Positions 47,390 through 57,598 of a stretch of DNA of 64,000 bases are shown here, piece by piece. Under the pieces are notes generated by a model. The model made no database searches. It had not been told where the DNA came from and worked only from the letters and a program-made list of their open reading frames with translations. The stretch is from Welwitschia mirabilis (Eukaryota > Gnetophyta > Gnetopsida > Welwitschiales), in contig JBOZIK010000001.1 in the NCBI GenBank assembly GCA_051453625.1, forward strand, positions 172,949,171-173,013,170, in the 5' to 3' direction. The position numbers were made by a program, and so were the translations under genes. The number at the start of each line of letters is the position of its first letter. Within the stretch, counting starts at the first letter, position 1.

Positions 47390-48760
47390 ATTAAAGAAAT
47401 AGGCCGATGATGATGATAGCTTATTCGAATACTCCACACATGAAGAAGAATCACCTAGAAATAAGCAAGCTAAAAATAAAACTCTTGATCAACCTAATTT
47501 AATAACCATTTGGAAAGCTATTAAGGACTTGAAACAAGGTCTCTAAAATAAGAAAAACTATTTAGATCCTAACTTCGATGACACTCTAATTCATCCCTTT
47601 GTTCCTCCAAAAATCATATCACCTAGTGAAATGGTTAACTTTGAGAAATTCACAGGCATAGAAGGCCCTATCATGCATGTAAGAAACTTTAAACATGTGT
47701 GTTATATGTACAACATTAAATGAAATACAACCTACCATTTATTTTGTTGATCTTTAAAACAACAAGCCCTTGAATGGTACCATAGAATACTGACTCATTT
47801 GATTAGAAGTTTAAAACAATTACTTGAAATGTTTATTCAAAATTATTTAATCAATATCACAAAATGAGTTACCTTAGATTCCTTAACTATGATGAAAAAA
47901 CAATGCAATGAAATAGTATAAGTTTATATGAGATGATGGAGGGTCATTGCTTTACAATTAGAGACCTCCATTGCAAACTTTAATATGGCATATCTTTTTG
48001 CTAAGTCTTGCATTCCATACATTTTAGAACATCTTAGAATACAATCATTTGAAACATTTGAATAATTTATCATCCTAGCAAAAAGGATCGAATTCATAGG
48101 GGAAGTGAAAGGATCCATAAAATATGGTAATACATTCCAAAGAAAATCGTCCAAAAGGAATAGTAACAACACTAGAAGCAACACCCCAAAGAATGTTACT
48201 ATCATCAATCAACTGATTCGACCAATTTACCTGCCCTAACCGAGGGGTAACCCAATGATGGTGTTAATGGTACCTTAAGCCTCTTTTTCTCCATAATCTT
48301 TTACTCCTCAACCAATTCAATCAACTTACCGTTAACCATTCTACCCTCCATCATGACAAGTGTAACCACCACTACCACCACAACCTTAATAACAGGCATA
48401 TACATCTCAACATCAAGGTCAAAGTAGGTCTCAAAATCAAGCCAAAATTTCTCAACCTAAAAGGAGTTTAATGAAATTAAATATTCTAACGAGATAAATT
48501 CTCTTAACGTTGCTGCAAAAGGAATCCAATTGTATCTGATTAGACAAAGGGACTCGAATGCATCTAAACCAAGAGGGTGTGATGATTTCAAGTATTTTGA
48601 ATATCACCGAATTTGCAGACATTATACCGATAATTGTTTGAACTTAAAATAGATTATTTAAGACATCATTAAAAACAAAATGGACATAAAATTCGACACT
48701 ATCTTAGTAGCTTCAAATGAACAACTTAAAATTTATAAGAACCATTTTCCTGCTTAGCCT
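47390..48760 (+). pseudogene. gypsy-2 gag relic (Tat type)
   Basis: A long frame from 47406 (DDDDSLFEYSTHEEESP) runs with one TAA (47545) through PFVPPKIISPSEMVNFEKFT, then GIEGPIMHVRNF, the P.F..PDF.KY.G..DP..H...F pattern of Tat-type capsid. Next come QQALEWYHRI (AALEWY) and, around 47940-48090, WRVIALQLETSIANFNMAYL and ILAKRIEFIGEVKGSI, the W(R)..A...P......M and I..GE.IE blocks. Near 48600 YHRICRHYTDNCLNLK, then IIQDIIKNK, is the knuckle-like C..H.....H....C and I.DLI tail, with its first Cys replaced. It is broken by stops at Gln and Trp codons. Confidence 0.8.
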
Positions 48761-49189
48761 CATACATCATAATTAACACAGAATGTAGTGTTTCAAAATG
48801 ATAATAGTCCCTATGCAATTCTAGTAATATAAAATCAACATGAGAAACCATTAGAATAAGTTATTTAAGAGAACAAGAAAAAATTATAAGTAATGGTTCA
48901 AGTAGACTATTCTCAAACTCGTTCAATCCCTTAATCACATACACCAACAAAGGTACTTACCTCTAAAGTAGAGAAGGCATATCATTCTCTAACCTCACTC
49001 ATTAAAAACTCTAAGGCCCATAAACTTACATTTAAAAGGATATGCAAGGAGCATTTAAGTTTAAAAGCATCTTCTAATCAAAATCAATCACGAAAGGAAA
49101 GAACCATCTCAAAGTAAGTACATGTCCAAAAGAGTGACGAAAATGAAGAAACAATTCACTTCTCACATCACTAGATTTCTATAAATCCT
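48761..49189 (+). other. gypsy-2 gag-protease linker
   Basis: A former linker, fairly open in places (for example around 48900-49180), without a motif. Confidence 0.5.
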
Positions 49190-49735
49190 AAGAAGATGAT
49201 TGTTATTGAATCATCCTACATATCTATAAACATCGGGCCTACCACAGTAAGTAGAGCTTTTATCGATTATGGAGTTGAACTAAATGTTATAGGTTCATCA
49301 TGTCTCGAGAAGCTTAAAATGAGTTATCTTTTAAATGTAAAGAAAGACATGAAGATTAGAGGTTTTAATGACCATGAGGATAAATTAAAAGGGATAGCTA
49401 CTTTACTTATCAAAGTATCTCAAAATGTTAATAACACTAAATTCCATGTAATAGAAAATGCAGCAGCATTTAATTTATTACTAGGACATCCTTGGATAAT
49501 GGACATGGAGGCAATTATATCATTACCCTATTAAAAGATAAAATTTGTGGGCTTTAAAATTTTAGTGCCATTACAATGCAATCATACTATGACAAATGTG
49601 AAAGCACCATTAACATCATCTTCTCCACCACTACCCTCCGCATCTGAGAAGATGACTATGCCCTTTTTACATTTTGAGCATGACCTAGTAGATCCTCATA
49701 AGATGAAGGTTTCCCCCATTTCTGATAGCTAAATC
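49190..49735 (+). pseudogene. gypsy-2 aspartic protease relic
   Basis: A 112-codon open frame 49196-49534 contains RAFIDYGVELNVIGSSCLEK, where Tat proteases have (V)LID-x-G-S-x-x-N; the catalytic Asp is kept but the Gly-Ser of DNGS-type sites has become Gly-Val. FNLLLGHPWIMDMEAIISLP matches the (Y)xxLLGRPWIH..GA..S.LH block. After a TAA the next frame (49547-49732) carries the KF....L..VKAP region. It is likely inactive because of the changed active site. It lies upstream of RT in the usual order. Confidence 0.8.
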
Positions 49736-50759
49736 TTAGACACAAGATGGGTTCCATTCCTCTTCGATGATTTTTCAATTAGATCATGATTTTAAAATAT
49801 TAATAAATAAAAAGAAAAAATAGAGGAAACCTTTATTCAAAACTTAAAAAAAAAACTCAGAACAATGATTAAAAAAAATAAAACAATGAAATTAAAGCAC
49901 AAAAACAAAAACATGTACATATGTGTATATACACAAAAAAATTAAAAAAAAAGCAAAAACAAAAATAAAGAAAAAACAAACAAGATAAAAAAAAGCTAAT
50001 AACACAAGAAAAAAGAATAGAAAAGGATTCTAGATCATTTATCTAGTTAAACATAAAGGACAAAGGACTTGAGAATTAAAGTATCTCACACAAAACAAGT
50101 TCATCCATCTAAACAAAGTTTCAATGGCTGAGTAAATCTTCTACCTGTTACACTACACATAAACATTTGTAAAGCATAATTTTTTAAAACTTTCTTTTGA
50201 CAGCAAAAAAATAAAAGAGCAAAGTCTCTTATAAAATTATTTATGTTTTATTTTTTAATATTTTAATTAAATAGTTTGGCATGTTTTTTAGTGTTTGCTT
50301 TTAGTTTGTCCCTTGTTGTTATTGTTCTTAAATCATTCTCTTAACTTGTAGGACATCACAATGAGGAGCAAATTGAACACATCCCTACATTTTACTATTT
50401 ATGATCATCCTATCAAAAGGTATGTCGATCTCAATCTTGTTGATTTCAATTATAGCAATTTCTTAGGGAAGCCTTGTATCTTTTTGGATCATGAACAAAT
50501 AAGTGAGAAATATGAGGTACATGAAATAATGAAGTCACAAAACATGAAATCATTTCTAGTAAAATAACAGAATGTCATAACATATGACTTCCTCGTAGAC
50601 TCCATTAGTTAAGAAAATATCTTAATATTAATAAACAACTACCATAACAAACCAAAACTGAGCTAAAAAATGTGCTATCTTCTAATAGGGACATCTTTAC
50701 TTACCATTACAAAGATATGCTAGGAATCGACAAATCAATTATTATGCATAACATTGTTC
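49736..50759 (+). other. gypsy-2 protease-RT linker
   Basis: Very A-rich at 49790-50030 (nearly AAAAAC/AAAATA repeats), then T-rich to 50350. A 68-codon open stretch 50361-50567 (MRSKLNTSLHFTIYDHPIKR..) lies where Tat elements have a poorly conserved segment before RT. I do not recognise a domain. The A/T-rich insert looks like an expanded low-complexity spacer. Confidence 0.5.
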
Positions 50760-51500
50760 TAAAGCCAAATTCGATCCTGGTGAGACAAAAGGTTAGAACC
50801 CTCACCTTGCATTAGTAGTGAAACAAGATCTAGAGTGTCTTTTGACTACCTATTTTATTCGATCAAGAGATTACTCAGATTGACTATCCAATATGGTGGT
50901 AGTTCCAAAGAAGAATGTCCAGATTAGGATTTACATCTTATCTAATTTAAATAAGGTTACATTAAAGGATGACTATCCTTTACCAAATATCAACATCCTA
51001 GTGGACAACACTGCTGATCATGACCTCTTATCATTTATAGATGATTACTCAGGTTATAATTAGATCTTTATCAATCCTACAGACTAGTACAAAATAACTT
51101 CTATAACACCATAGAGTCTTTCTATTACATTATGATACCCTTCGAATTAAAGAATGCTAGTGCAACTTACCAGCATGCAATAACACATATCTTTCATAAT
51201 ATGATTCACCGCAATGTGGAAGACTATGTTGATGATGATGTGGTTAAGTCAAAGATAGTTGTCGATTATCCTAATGACATAAATTAACTATTCATGTAAG
51301 TAAGATAATATAATTTGTGCCTAAACCTAAAGAAATGTGTATTTAGTATGCTATCAGGAAAACTCTTATGATTCATGATATTGATACAAGACATGGAAAT
51401 TGATCCTGATAAGATCAAGGCAATTATAGATATGCCTTACCATGTAACTTAAAACAATTACATAGTCTTCAAGGTAGGCTACAAGTAATACGTTGATTTA
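50760..51500 (+). pseudogene. gypsy-2 reverse transcriptase relic
   Basis: NMVVVPKKNVQIRIYILSNL and NKVTLKDDYPLPNINILVDN match the N.VPV.KK....R...D...LN...P.D..PLP.ID.L.D block of Tat RT. HDLLSFIDDYSGYN follows (F-x-D-x-x-S-G-Y-N, first catalytic Asp kept). After two frame changes comes EDYVDDDVVKS; the Y-V-D-D site is intact at 51225-51236. LKKCVFSMLSGKLL and MEIDPDKIKAII complete the domain. It is dead through several stops and frameshifts, but all three RT aspartates are still encoded. Confidence 0.85.
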
Positions 51501-52080
51501 TTTCAACTTTGATAGATCGATGTAAACCATTTATGCATTTACTTAAGAAAGACAACTAATTTAAGTGGGATAAAAATTATCAAAAACTTTTGATAGAATT
51601 AAGGAATATTTGACATCCACCCCTGTTCTAAGTCCATCTAAGCCTAATCAATCCTTTTACCTTTACTTAGCATATACATCATCATCACTTAGTGCAATGA
51701 TCTTTTAACGCAATGAATTGCATTAAGATTACCCAATTTACTATATCAGTAGAACATTACATCAACATGAGAAAAATTATGCTGAAGTAAAAAAGGCATG
51801 TTTGAGTTTAGTTTTTACTTCACAAAATTTTTGTCATTATACGATGATAAATAAAATAATCATGATTAATAATTAGAATTTGCTCAAACATCTACTTAAG
51901 TACTCTACCAGTAGTACGTGTTTAACAAAGTGGACATCAATTCTTGCTAAATTTAATCTAGAATTCCAATCTTAAAAACTAGTCAAGGGAAAGTGCATAG
52001 CTGAACAAATGATAATTTACCAATAAAAGCTAAAGGTAAAACCTCAAGTAAAACTAAACAATTACTTAATGAAGAAATTC
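51501..52080 (+). pseudogene. gypsy-2 RNase H relic (first)
   Basis: A poorly kept domain. SLQGRL-like and FMHLLKK-like remnants near 51460-51550, TSTPVLSPSKP-like near 51610-51650 and HQHEKNYAEVKKACLSL near 51760-51810 (matching Y...EK.CLAL) show the normal Tat order. Stops are frequent. Confidence 0.6.
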
Positions 52081-52094
52081 ATATTATTGAAATA

Positions 52095-52500
52095 AAAAAG
52101 AATTGGGATGTATTGATGTTTTTCAATGGTGCATCCAATAGAAATGGTGGATTTGATAGAGTAGTTTTCTTTCTTAATAATAAAATAAATTTGCCATTCT
52201 CTTTTAAATTTAATTTCCATTGCATAAACAACATTGCTGAATATTAGGCCTTAATAAGAGGAATCATGCTTGCTGTTCAAGTAGGTTTCAAGAAACTATG
52301 CATTTTTAGCGACTCGTAATTAGTTTTCAACCAAGTCTTAGGCAAGTATGAAGCTAGATCAGGAATCCTAGGTGCATATCTTCAAAGATTAAGAAAGCTT
52401 CTTGCATTATTTAAGACATGTAAAATACTAGCTATTCTTAGACATGAAAATTAGATCACAGATTATCTTGCAAGCTTTACTCAAATGTGTTTTAGAGATT
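52095..52500 (+). pseudogene. gypsy-2 second RNase H (archaeal type) relic
   Basis: WDVLMFFNGASNRNGGFDRV (from 52104) matches W-x-x-x-F-D-G-A-x-x-x-x-G-G-A/G of the extra, archaeal-type RNase H of Tat elements; the catalytic Asp of FDGA is Asn here. NNIAEY-stop-ALIRGIMLAV keeps the catalytic Glu. CIFSDS-stop-LVFNQVLGKY keeps the Asp of GDS. DYLASF near 52466 keeps the last Asp. The two TAG/TAA codons stand at Gln positions. Its place between RNase H and integrase is diagnostic of the lineage. Confidence 0.8.
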
Positions 52501-52679
52501 CATGCCTTAAAGAGTATGTCAAATGTACAGACATCAGTCAAAATTTCCTCGATGAACATCAGATGACTACTTATTTAGAGCTAGTATGAGACAAGATAAG
52601 CTAATTGATAAAAGATTCTAAAGCGAATGATAACTAGTATGATACTTTACTAGATTACTTCACGAATCAAAGGCTACCT

Positions 52680-53890
52680 AAAAATTTCTCCTCATTATAG
52701 AAGTAAAACTTTAGAGATCAAGAAATGCATTTTGTCCTAATCCAAGGAAAATTATATAAGAAGTTAAATGAAGCTATCTTATTAGGATGCCTAAAATCAA
52801 GCGAAGCTGCTTACATCCTAAAAGAAACCCATGCCAGACTATGTGAGCCCCATCAAGGGGTAAGATCACTATTGGGTCATGTGTTACGATCTGGCTATTT
52901 CTAAAAAATAATAAATGGCGACTATTTTAAGATAATCAAAACATGTCATACTTGTCAGATATTTTCACTAAGAATACATCAATTACCTACTGATATTTTT
53001 TCCTTCTGATTTAATTTGGGTTTTTAGAAAATGCGGTATGGATTTAATTGGTTCTATTACACCTACCTCATCAGGGCAATATGCATTTATCCTTACTATA
53101 ATAGAATACTTTTCTAAATGGGTCGAAGTAGTGCCATTATGACAAACAACATTAAAGCAAATTCAAATTTTCATTCTTGATCACATCATCACTAGATTTA
53201 TCATATCTTATGTTATCGTTACTGATAATGGCCCACAATTGAAATCATCAAAATTGAAAAATTTATTAAGAAAATTTGGGATAAAACACTCCTTTTTAAC
53301 ACCATGTTATCTTCAAGCAAATGGACAAGATGAAGCTACATATAAGTTTATCATAAATTATCTCAAGAAACTCTTACAAAGAAATATGAAGTCATGGCAT
53401 GAGAAATTACCTTTAGCATTATGGGCTTACCAGACTGCAGTGAAAACCACTACAAGAACAACACCATTTCAACTCGTCTATGGTACTAAAGCGGTCTTGC
53501 CCACTCAAGTTTAGATTACCACATTAAAAATGCTAGTTAAGGATCTAGAGTTATCTGATACCGAAAAGGAATTGCGACTTGTACAACTTAAAACTTTAGA
53601 TAAAAAATGAATAAAAGCCTTGCAACAAACCCAACTTTACCAAAAGCGAATCAGTAATGCATACAGTAAGCATGTAAATCCAAGATCTTATGATAGAGAC
53701 GACTTAGTGTTAAAAGCGAACTTAACTGAAAAGACTTTAAAGATTTCACCTAGTTGGTTAGAACCATTTGTCATCTCATAGAACTTTGACAAGGGAACAT
53801 AAAAACTAAGGAGTTTAATTGGTGTTAAAGAGAGTGAACCAATAAATTCACTATATCTTCGACCTTATTTTCATTAAAATAAAGTTCCAA
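52680..53890 (+). pseudogene. gypsy-2 integrase relic with DD35E kept
   Basis: Zinc-binding part: ETHARLCEPHQGVRSLLGHV (about 52827-52886) and CHTCQIF near 52950 keep His and Cys residues. Core: one frame from 53041 to 53514 reads DLIGSITPTSSGQYAFILTI onward with a single in-frame stop (TGA at 53140, a CGA-to-TGA change). Catalytic Asp codons are at 53041 and 53224 (VTDNGP) and Glu at 53332 (GQDEAT), giving D-x60-D-x35-E. LPLALWAYQTAVKTTTRTTP and FQLVYGTKAVLP close the core. The C-terminal part (PRSYDRDDLVLKA-like, 53680-53720) follows after frameshifts. It is the best-preserved gene of the window but not functional. Confidence 0.9.
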
Positions 53891-55274
53891 AAACATGTCA
53901 TTTTTTTTTTCATGTTACAATTTAGTTGTTTTCATCCTTTCATTGATAAGTTTGCATAATGTTTCATGTATATATACATTGGTTCTCGTGTAGAATAACA
54001 TAGGCCTTTTTCTCGAATCGCACAAAGTCTACATTTTAATATCTATATCTGAAGTCCAGACTATGGCTGATGATCATCCTCATTCCTTTCCTTCTTCCTA
54101 TCAAAGGGTACACGCTGCTTTTCTCTGAGCATAATGCGAACGTGAGGCAACGCCTGACTTTGCTGTAATTAACATTCTATTCCATGAGGCCCCAGCAACA
54201 GAAGATGACGATAATAAGATATATTGCATTGATTCACGTTATAACTCATTTGATCCTTTATTAACTATGATTCACACCCTTGCACAAGCNNNNNNNNNNN
54301 NNNNNNNNNNNNNNNNNNNNNNNNNNNNNNNNNNNNNNNNNNNNNNNNNNNNNNNNNNNNNNNNNNNNNNNNNNNNNNNNNNNNNNNNNGAAATTACCTT
54401 TAGCATCATAGGCTTACCACACTACAAAAAAAATTGCTTCAGAAACAACACTATTTCAACTTTTTTATGGCACTGAAATGGTTTTACCCACTCAAATTTA
54501 GATTCCCACATTAAAAATGCTAGTTAGGGATCTAGAGTTATCTAATATGGAAAAGGAAATGAAACTTGCATAACTTAAAACTTTAGATAAAAAACTAATA
54601 AAGGCCTTGCAACAAATCCAACTTTATCAAAAGCGAATCAGTAATGCATATAATAAGCATGTGAATCCAAGATCTTATGATATAGGTGACTTATTATTAA
54701 AAGAAACATTAATTGAAAAGACTTCAAAGTTTTCACTGAATTGGTTAGGATCATTTGTCATCTCATAGAAGTTTAATAAGAAAACATACAAACTAAGGAA
54801 TTGAAATGGCATTGAAGAGAGTGAACTGATAAATTTTTTATATCTTCAATCTTATTTTCATTGAAATAAATTTCTAAAAACATGTCATTTTTTGTTTCAT
54901 ATTGCAACTTAATTGTTTTCATATTTTCATTAGTAAGTGTGCACAATGTCTCATGTACATATACATTAGTTCTCATGCTGAACAACATAAGCCTTTTTCT
55001 TTCATCGCATAAGGCCTACATTTTAGTTTCCATATTCAAAGTTTAGACTATGACTAATGTTTATCCTCCACCCTTTCCTCTTTCTTATCGAAGGGCACAT
55101 GCCACTTTTCTCCAAGTACAACGCTAACATAGGGAAGTGTAAGACTTTGTAGTTATTAACATTTCATTCCATGAGACCCCAGTAATGGAAGATGATGATG
55201 ATAAGATATATCTTATCGATCCATGCTATGATCCACTTGATCCTTCCTTGACCATGATTCACACCCTTACACGA
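53401..55274 (+). repeat. about 885-bp duplication across an N gap
   Basis: 53401-54289 (end of integrase and 3' spacer) recurs at 54390-55274, directly after a 100-N gap. Both copies start GAAATTACCTTTAGCAT and reach CATGATTCACACCCTT or its variant. The second copy is more decayed and has fewer CpG (GCGAACGTGAGGCAACGCC in the first reads GCTAACATAGGGAAGTG.. in the second). Confidence 0.85.
54290..54389. other. assembly gap (100 N) between duplicated segments
   Basis: Placeholder-sized gap. The first copy ends at CACCCTTGCACAAGC and the second starts back in integrase. Confidence 0.99.
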
Positions 55275-55581
55275 GCCTTCTTATTCTACACACTTGTATA
55301 TCATCATCATTGTCCCACTAGATAGTAGCGGATACATGTTACCGCCTGTCATGCATTTCATCACACCCTTCATCCATTACTACTATCATATTTACACCAT
55401 TTTATTTATACCCACCATATAACTATTTTGTCATACCCATATTACACTTCCGAATCTCTCACTTTTATCTTGTTTTCAAGGAAAGAAAAAAAAAGGGGAA
55501 AAAAGAGATAATTCTTTTCTACTTCTTTTGTTGTATAGCCTGTTATATACCTCTTTATAATAAATTAACTTCTAAGTGATA

Positions 55582-55681
55582 NNNNNNNNNNNNNNNNNNN
55601 NNNNNNNNNNNNNNNNNNNNNNNNNNNNNNNNNNNNNNNNNNNNNNNNNNNNNNNNNNNNNNNNNNNNNNNNNNNNNNNNN
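55582..55681. other. assembly gap (100 N), edges repeat
   Basis: The 19 bp AATTAACTTCTAAGTGATA occur at both edges, suggesting unmerged overlapping contig ends. Confidence 0.99.
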
Positions 55682-56029
55682 AATTAACTTCTAAGTGATA
55701 AAGTATTTCTCTTGTAAAAAAAAATGCATTTGGATGACTCCATTAAGCTTCTTAATTTAGATGCTATGAAAACCTTAGTGTTGATGGACAATAGTCAAAA
55801 CTATGTTAATTAATTATTGATATGCTATTAGCATGATCGAAGCAATTGAGTAGGAAGTTCATCTCAACTAAGAGATGTAATTTCCCTTCACCTTTAGCTA
55901 AATGACTTATTAGCATTGTTTCTTGGTTAAGATCATCTCTTTGTTCAACTCATCAATTCATTTGGTTTTGTGTTAAATCACATTTGAGTTTTATTAAAGT
56001 AGTTCTCTACTTTTAGGCATTTACAGTGG

Positions 56030-56054
56030 TAAGATTGGATTTCACCCAATCTTA
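56030..56054 (+). other. hairpin in shared 3' module (gypsy-2 copy)
   Basis: A 9-bp stem TAAGATTGG/CCAATCTTA with a 7-base loop, then AAAACATTC, as in gypsy-1. Confidence 0.65.
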
Positions 56055-56804
56055 AAACATTCCTATATCTATGACCTCTCATGTCTTAAGTTATTTAGTA
56101 TTAGCTTCAATTGTGTTAAATCTGATGCTTATCTCCAGCTGTGAGCTTTACAATTTATCATTCTAGTGGTCAAGAATTGGTCAAAAATAAAAAAGAATCT
56201 AAGCCAAATGGTCAAAAAAAAAAAGAAAATATAAAAATAAAAAAATAAAGAAAAAAAGAAAGTAAAAAGGAAAAAGAAACATCCTAATGTTCTATCCCAA
56301 GCACACTAGGACAAATATTCCTAAGGGGGGCCTTTGGCAATGCGATATAGTAGCTATGGAAACTCCAGCAGGGTGTTAGTTGGTCATGATTTGGCTTTGA
56401 ATTGTGGATTCTTACACTTTTAGTAGTGGTTGCAGTCCCCTTATCATGATGAAAGGTGTTCTTTAAACATTCCATTGACTTGATGTTCCCACAAATCCAA
56501 AGCTATGACTTTGTGAGCATTCAAAACGTCTTGGTCATTAGATGATAACTTAGTAAGGTCTCACTTCTTGTCACAGCTGACGATTGGATCCAGTTATAGT
56601 CTAGATACTATATTGATATTTTACAAAATAATCATAGGCATTGTTATAATCATTGCCCTTATTACATGATACTCTATATTATTTAACATTAAACCATTAT
56701 GCTAATGACATTAAACAATTTTATGATTCATACCAATAGACTTTGCTAGGTTGGCATTTAGAGGTGTAGAAATCAATCTTCTTCATGCCCTATTTGTCCA
56801 TCTT

Positions 56805-57248
56805 NNNNNNNNNNNNNNNNNNNNNNNNNNNNNNNNNNNNNNNNNNNNNNNNNNNNNNNNNNNNNNNNNNNNNNNNNNNNNNNNNNNNNNNNNNNNNNNN
56901 NNNNNNNNNNNNNNNNNNNNNNNNNNNNNNNNNNNNNNNNNNNNNNNNNNNNNNNNNNNNNNNNNNNNNNNNNNNNNNNNNNNNNNNNNNNNNNNNNNNN
57001 NNNNNNNNNNNNNNNNNNNNNNNNNNNNNNNNNNNNNNNNNNNNNNNNNNNNNNNNNNNNNNNNNNNNNNNNNNNNNNNNNNNNNNNNNNNNNNNNNNNN
57101 NNNNNNNNNNNNNNNNNNNNNNNNNNNNNNNNNNNNNNNNNNNNNNNNNNNNNNNNNNNNNNNNNNNNNNNNNNNNNNNNNNNNNNNNNNNNNNNNNNNN
57201 NNNNNNNNNNNNNNNNNNNNNNNNNNNNNNNNNNNNNNNNNNNNNNNN
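56805..57248. other. assembly gap (444 N)
   Basis: In the 3' region of gypsy-2; the edges do not match each other. Confidence 0.99.
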
Positions 57249-57584
57249 GACTAGTCCCACTTTCTAGTTAACTTGTTATCTTTTGGTATTTCCCCCTTTT
57301 ACTACTCCCTTTACCATCTTGTAACATGGTGAGAATCTATTTCCTATTCCTATCTTCTCTCTTCCCTTTTACTTACTATTCCCTTATACCCTATCTTTCC
57401 TTATCCATTTTCGTGATTATGATCAAATGTTAATCATCATTCCTTATCTTCCATTTTCTATATTTATCACTACTTCTCTTTCTTGACATCTTATCATCTA
57501 ATTCATTACTCATCCCATTCTTCCATACTTTCCAAATGTTTACATAATTATGTTTGACATAAAGCTCATCTTTCATCTCATGTC

Positions 57585-57594
57585 AAAAAGGGGG
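57585..57594 (+). promoter_or_regulatory. gypsy-2 polypurine tract
   Basis: AAAAAGGGGG, four bases before the 3' LTR. It is the usual primer site for plus-strand DNA synthesis. Confidence 0.8.
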
Positions 57595-57598
57595 CAAC

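Larger units (their letters stand above)
55275..57584 (+). other. gypsy-2 3' non-coding region
   Basis: 2.3 kb with no open frame and two gaps. The part 56010-56470 matches 24630-25130 of gypsy-1, including a hairpin at 56030-56054 (TAAGATTGG/CCAATCTTA), an A/G tract and GGGCCTTTGGCAATGCG ... AACTCCAGCAGG. The part 57250-57584 is strongly pyrimidine-rich (CTTCTCTCTTCCC words). Confidence 0.7.
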
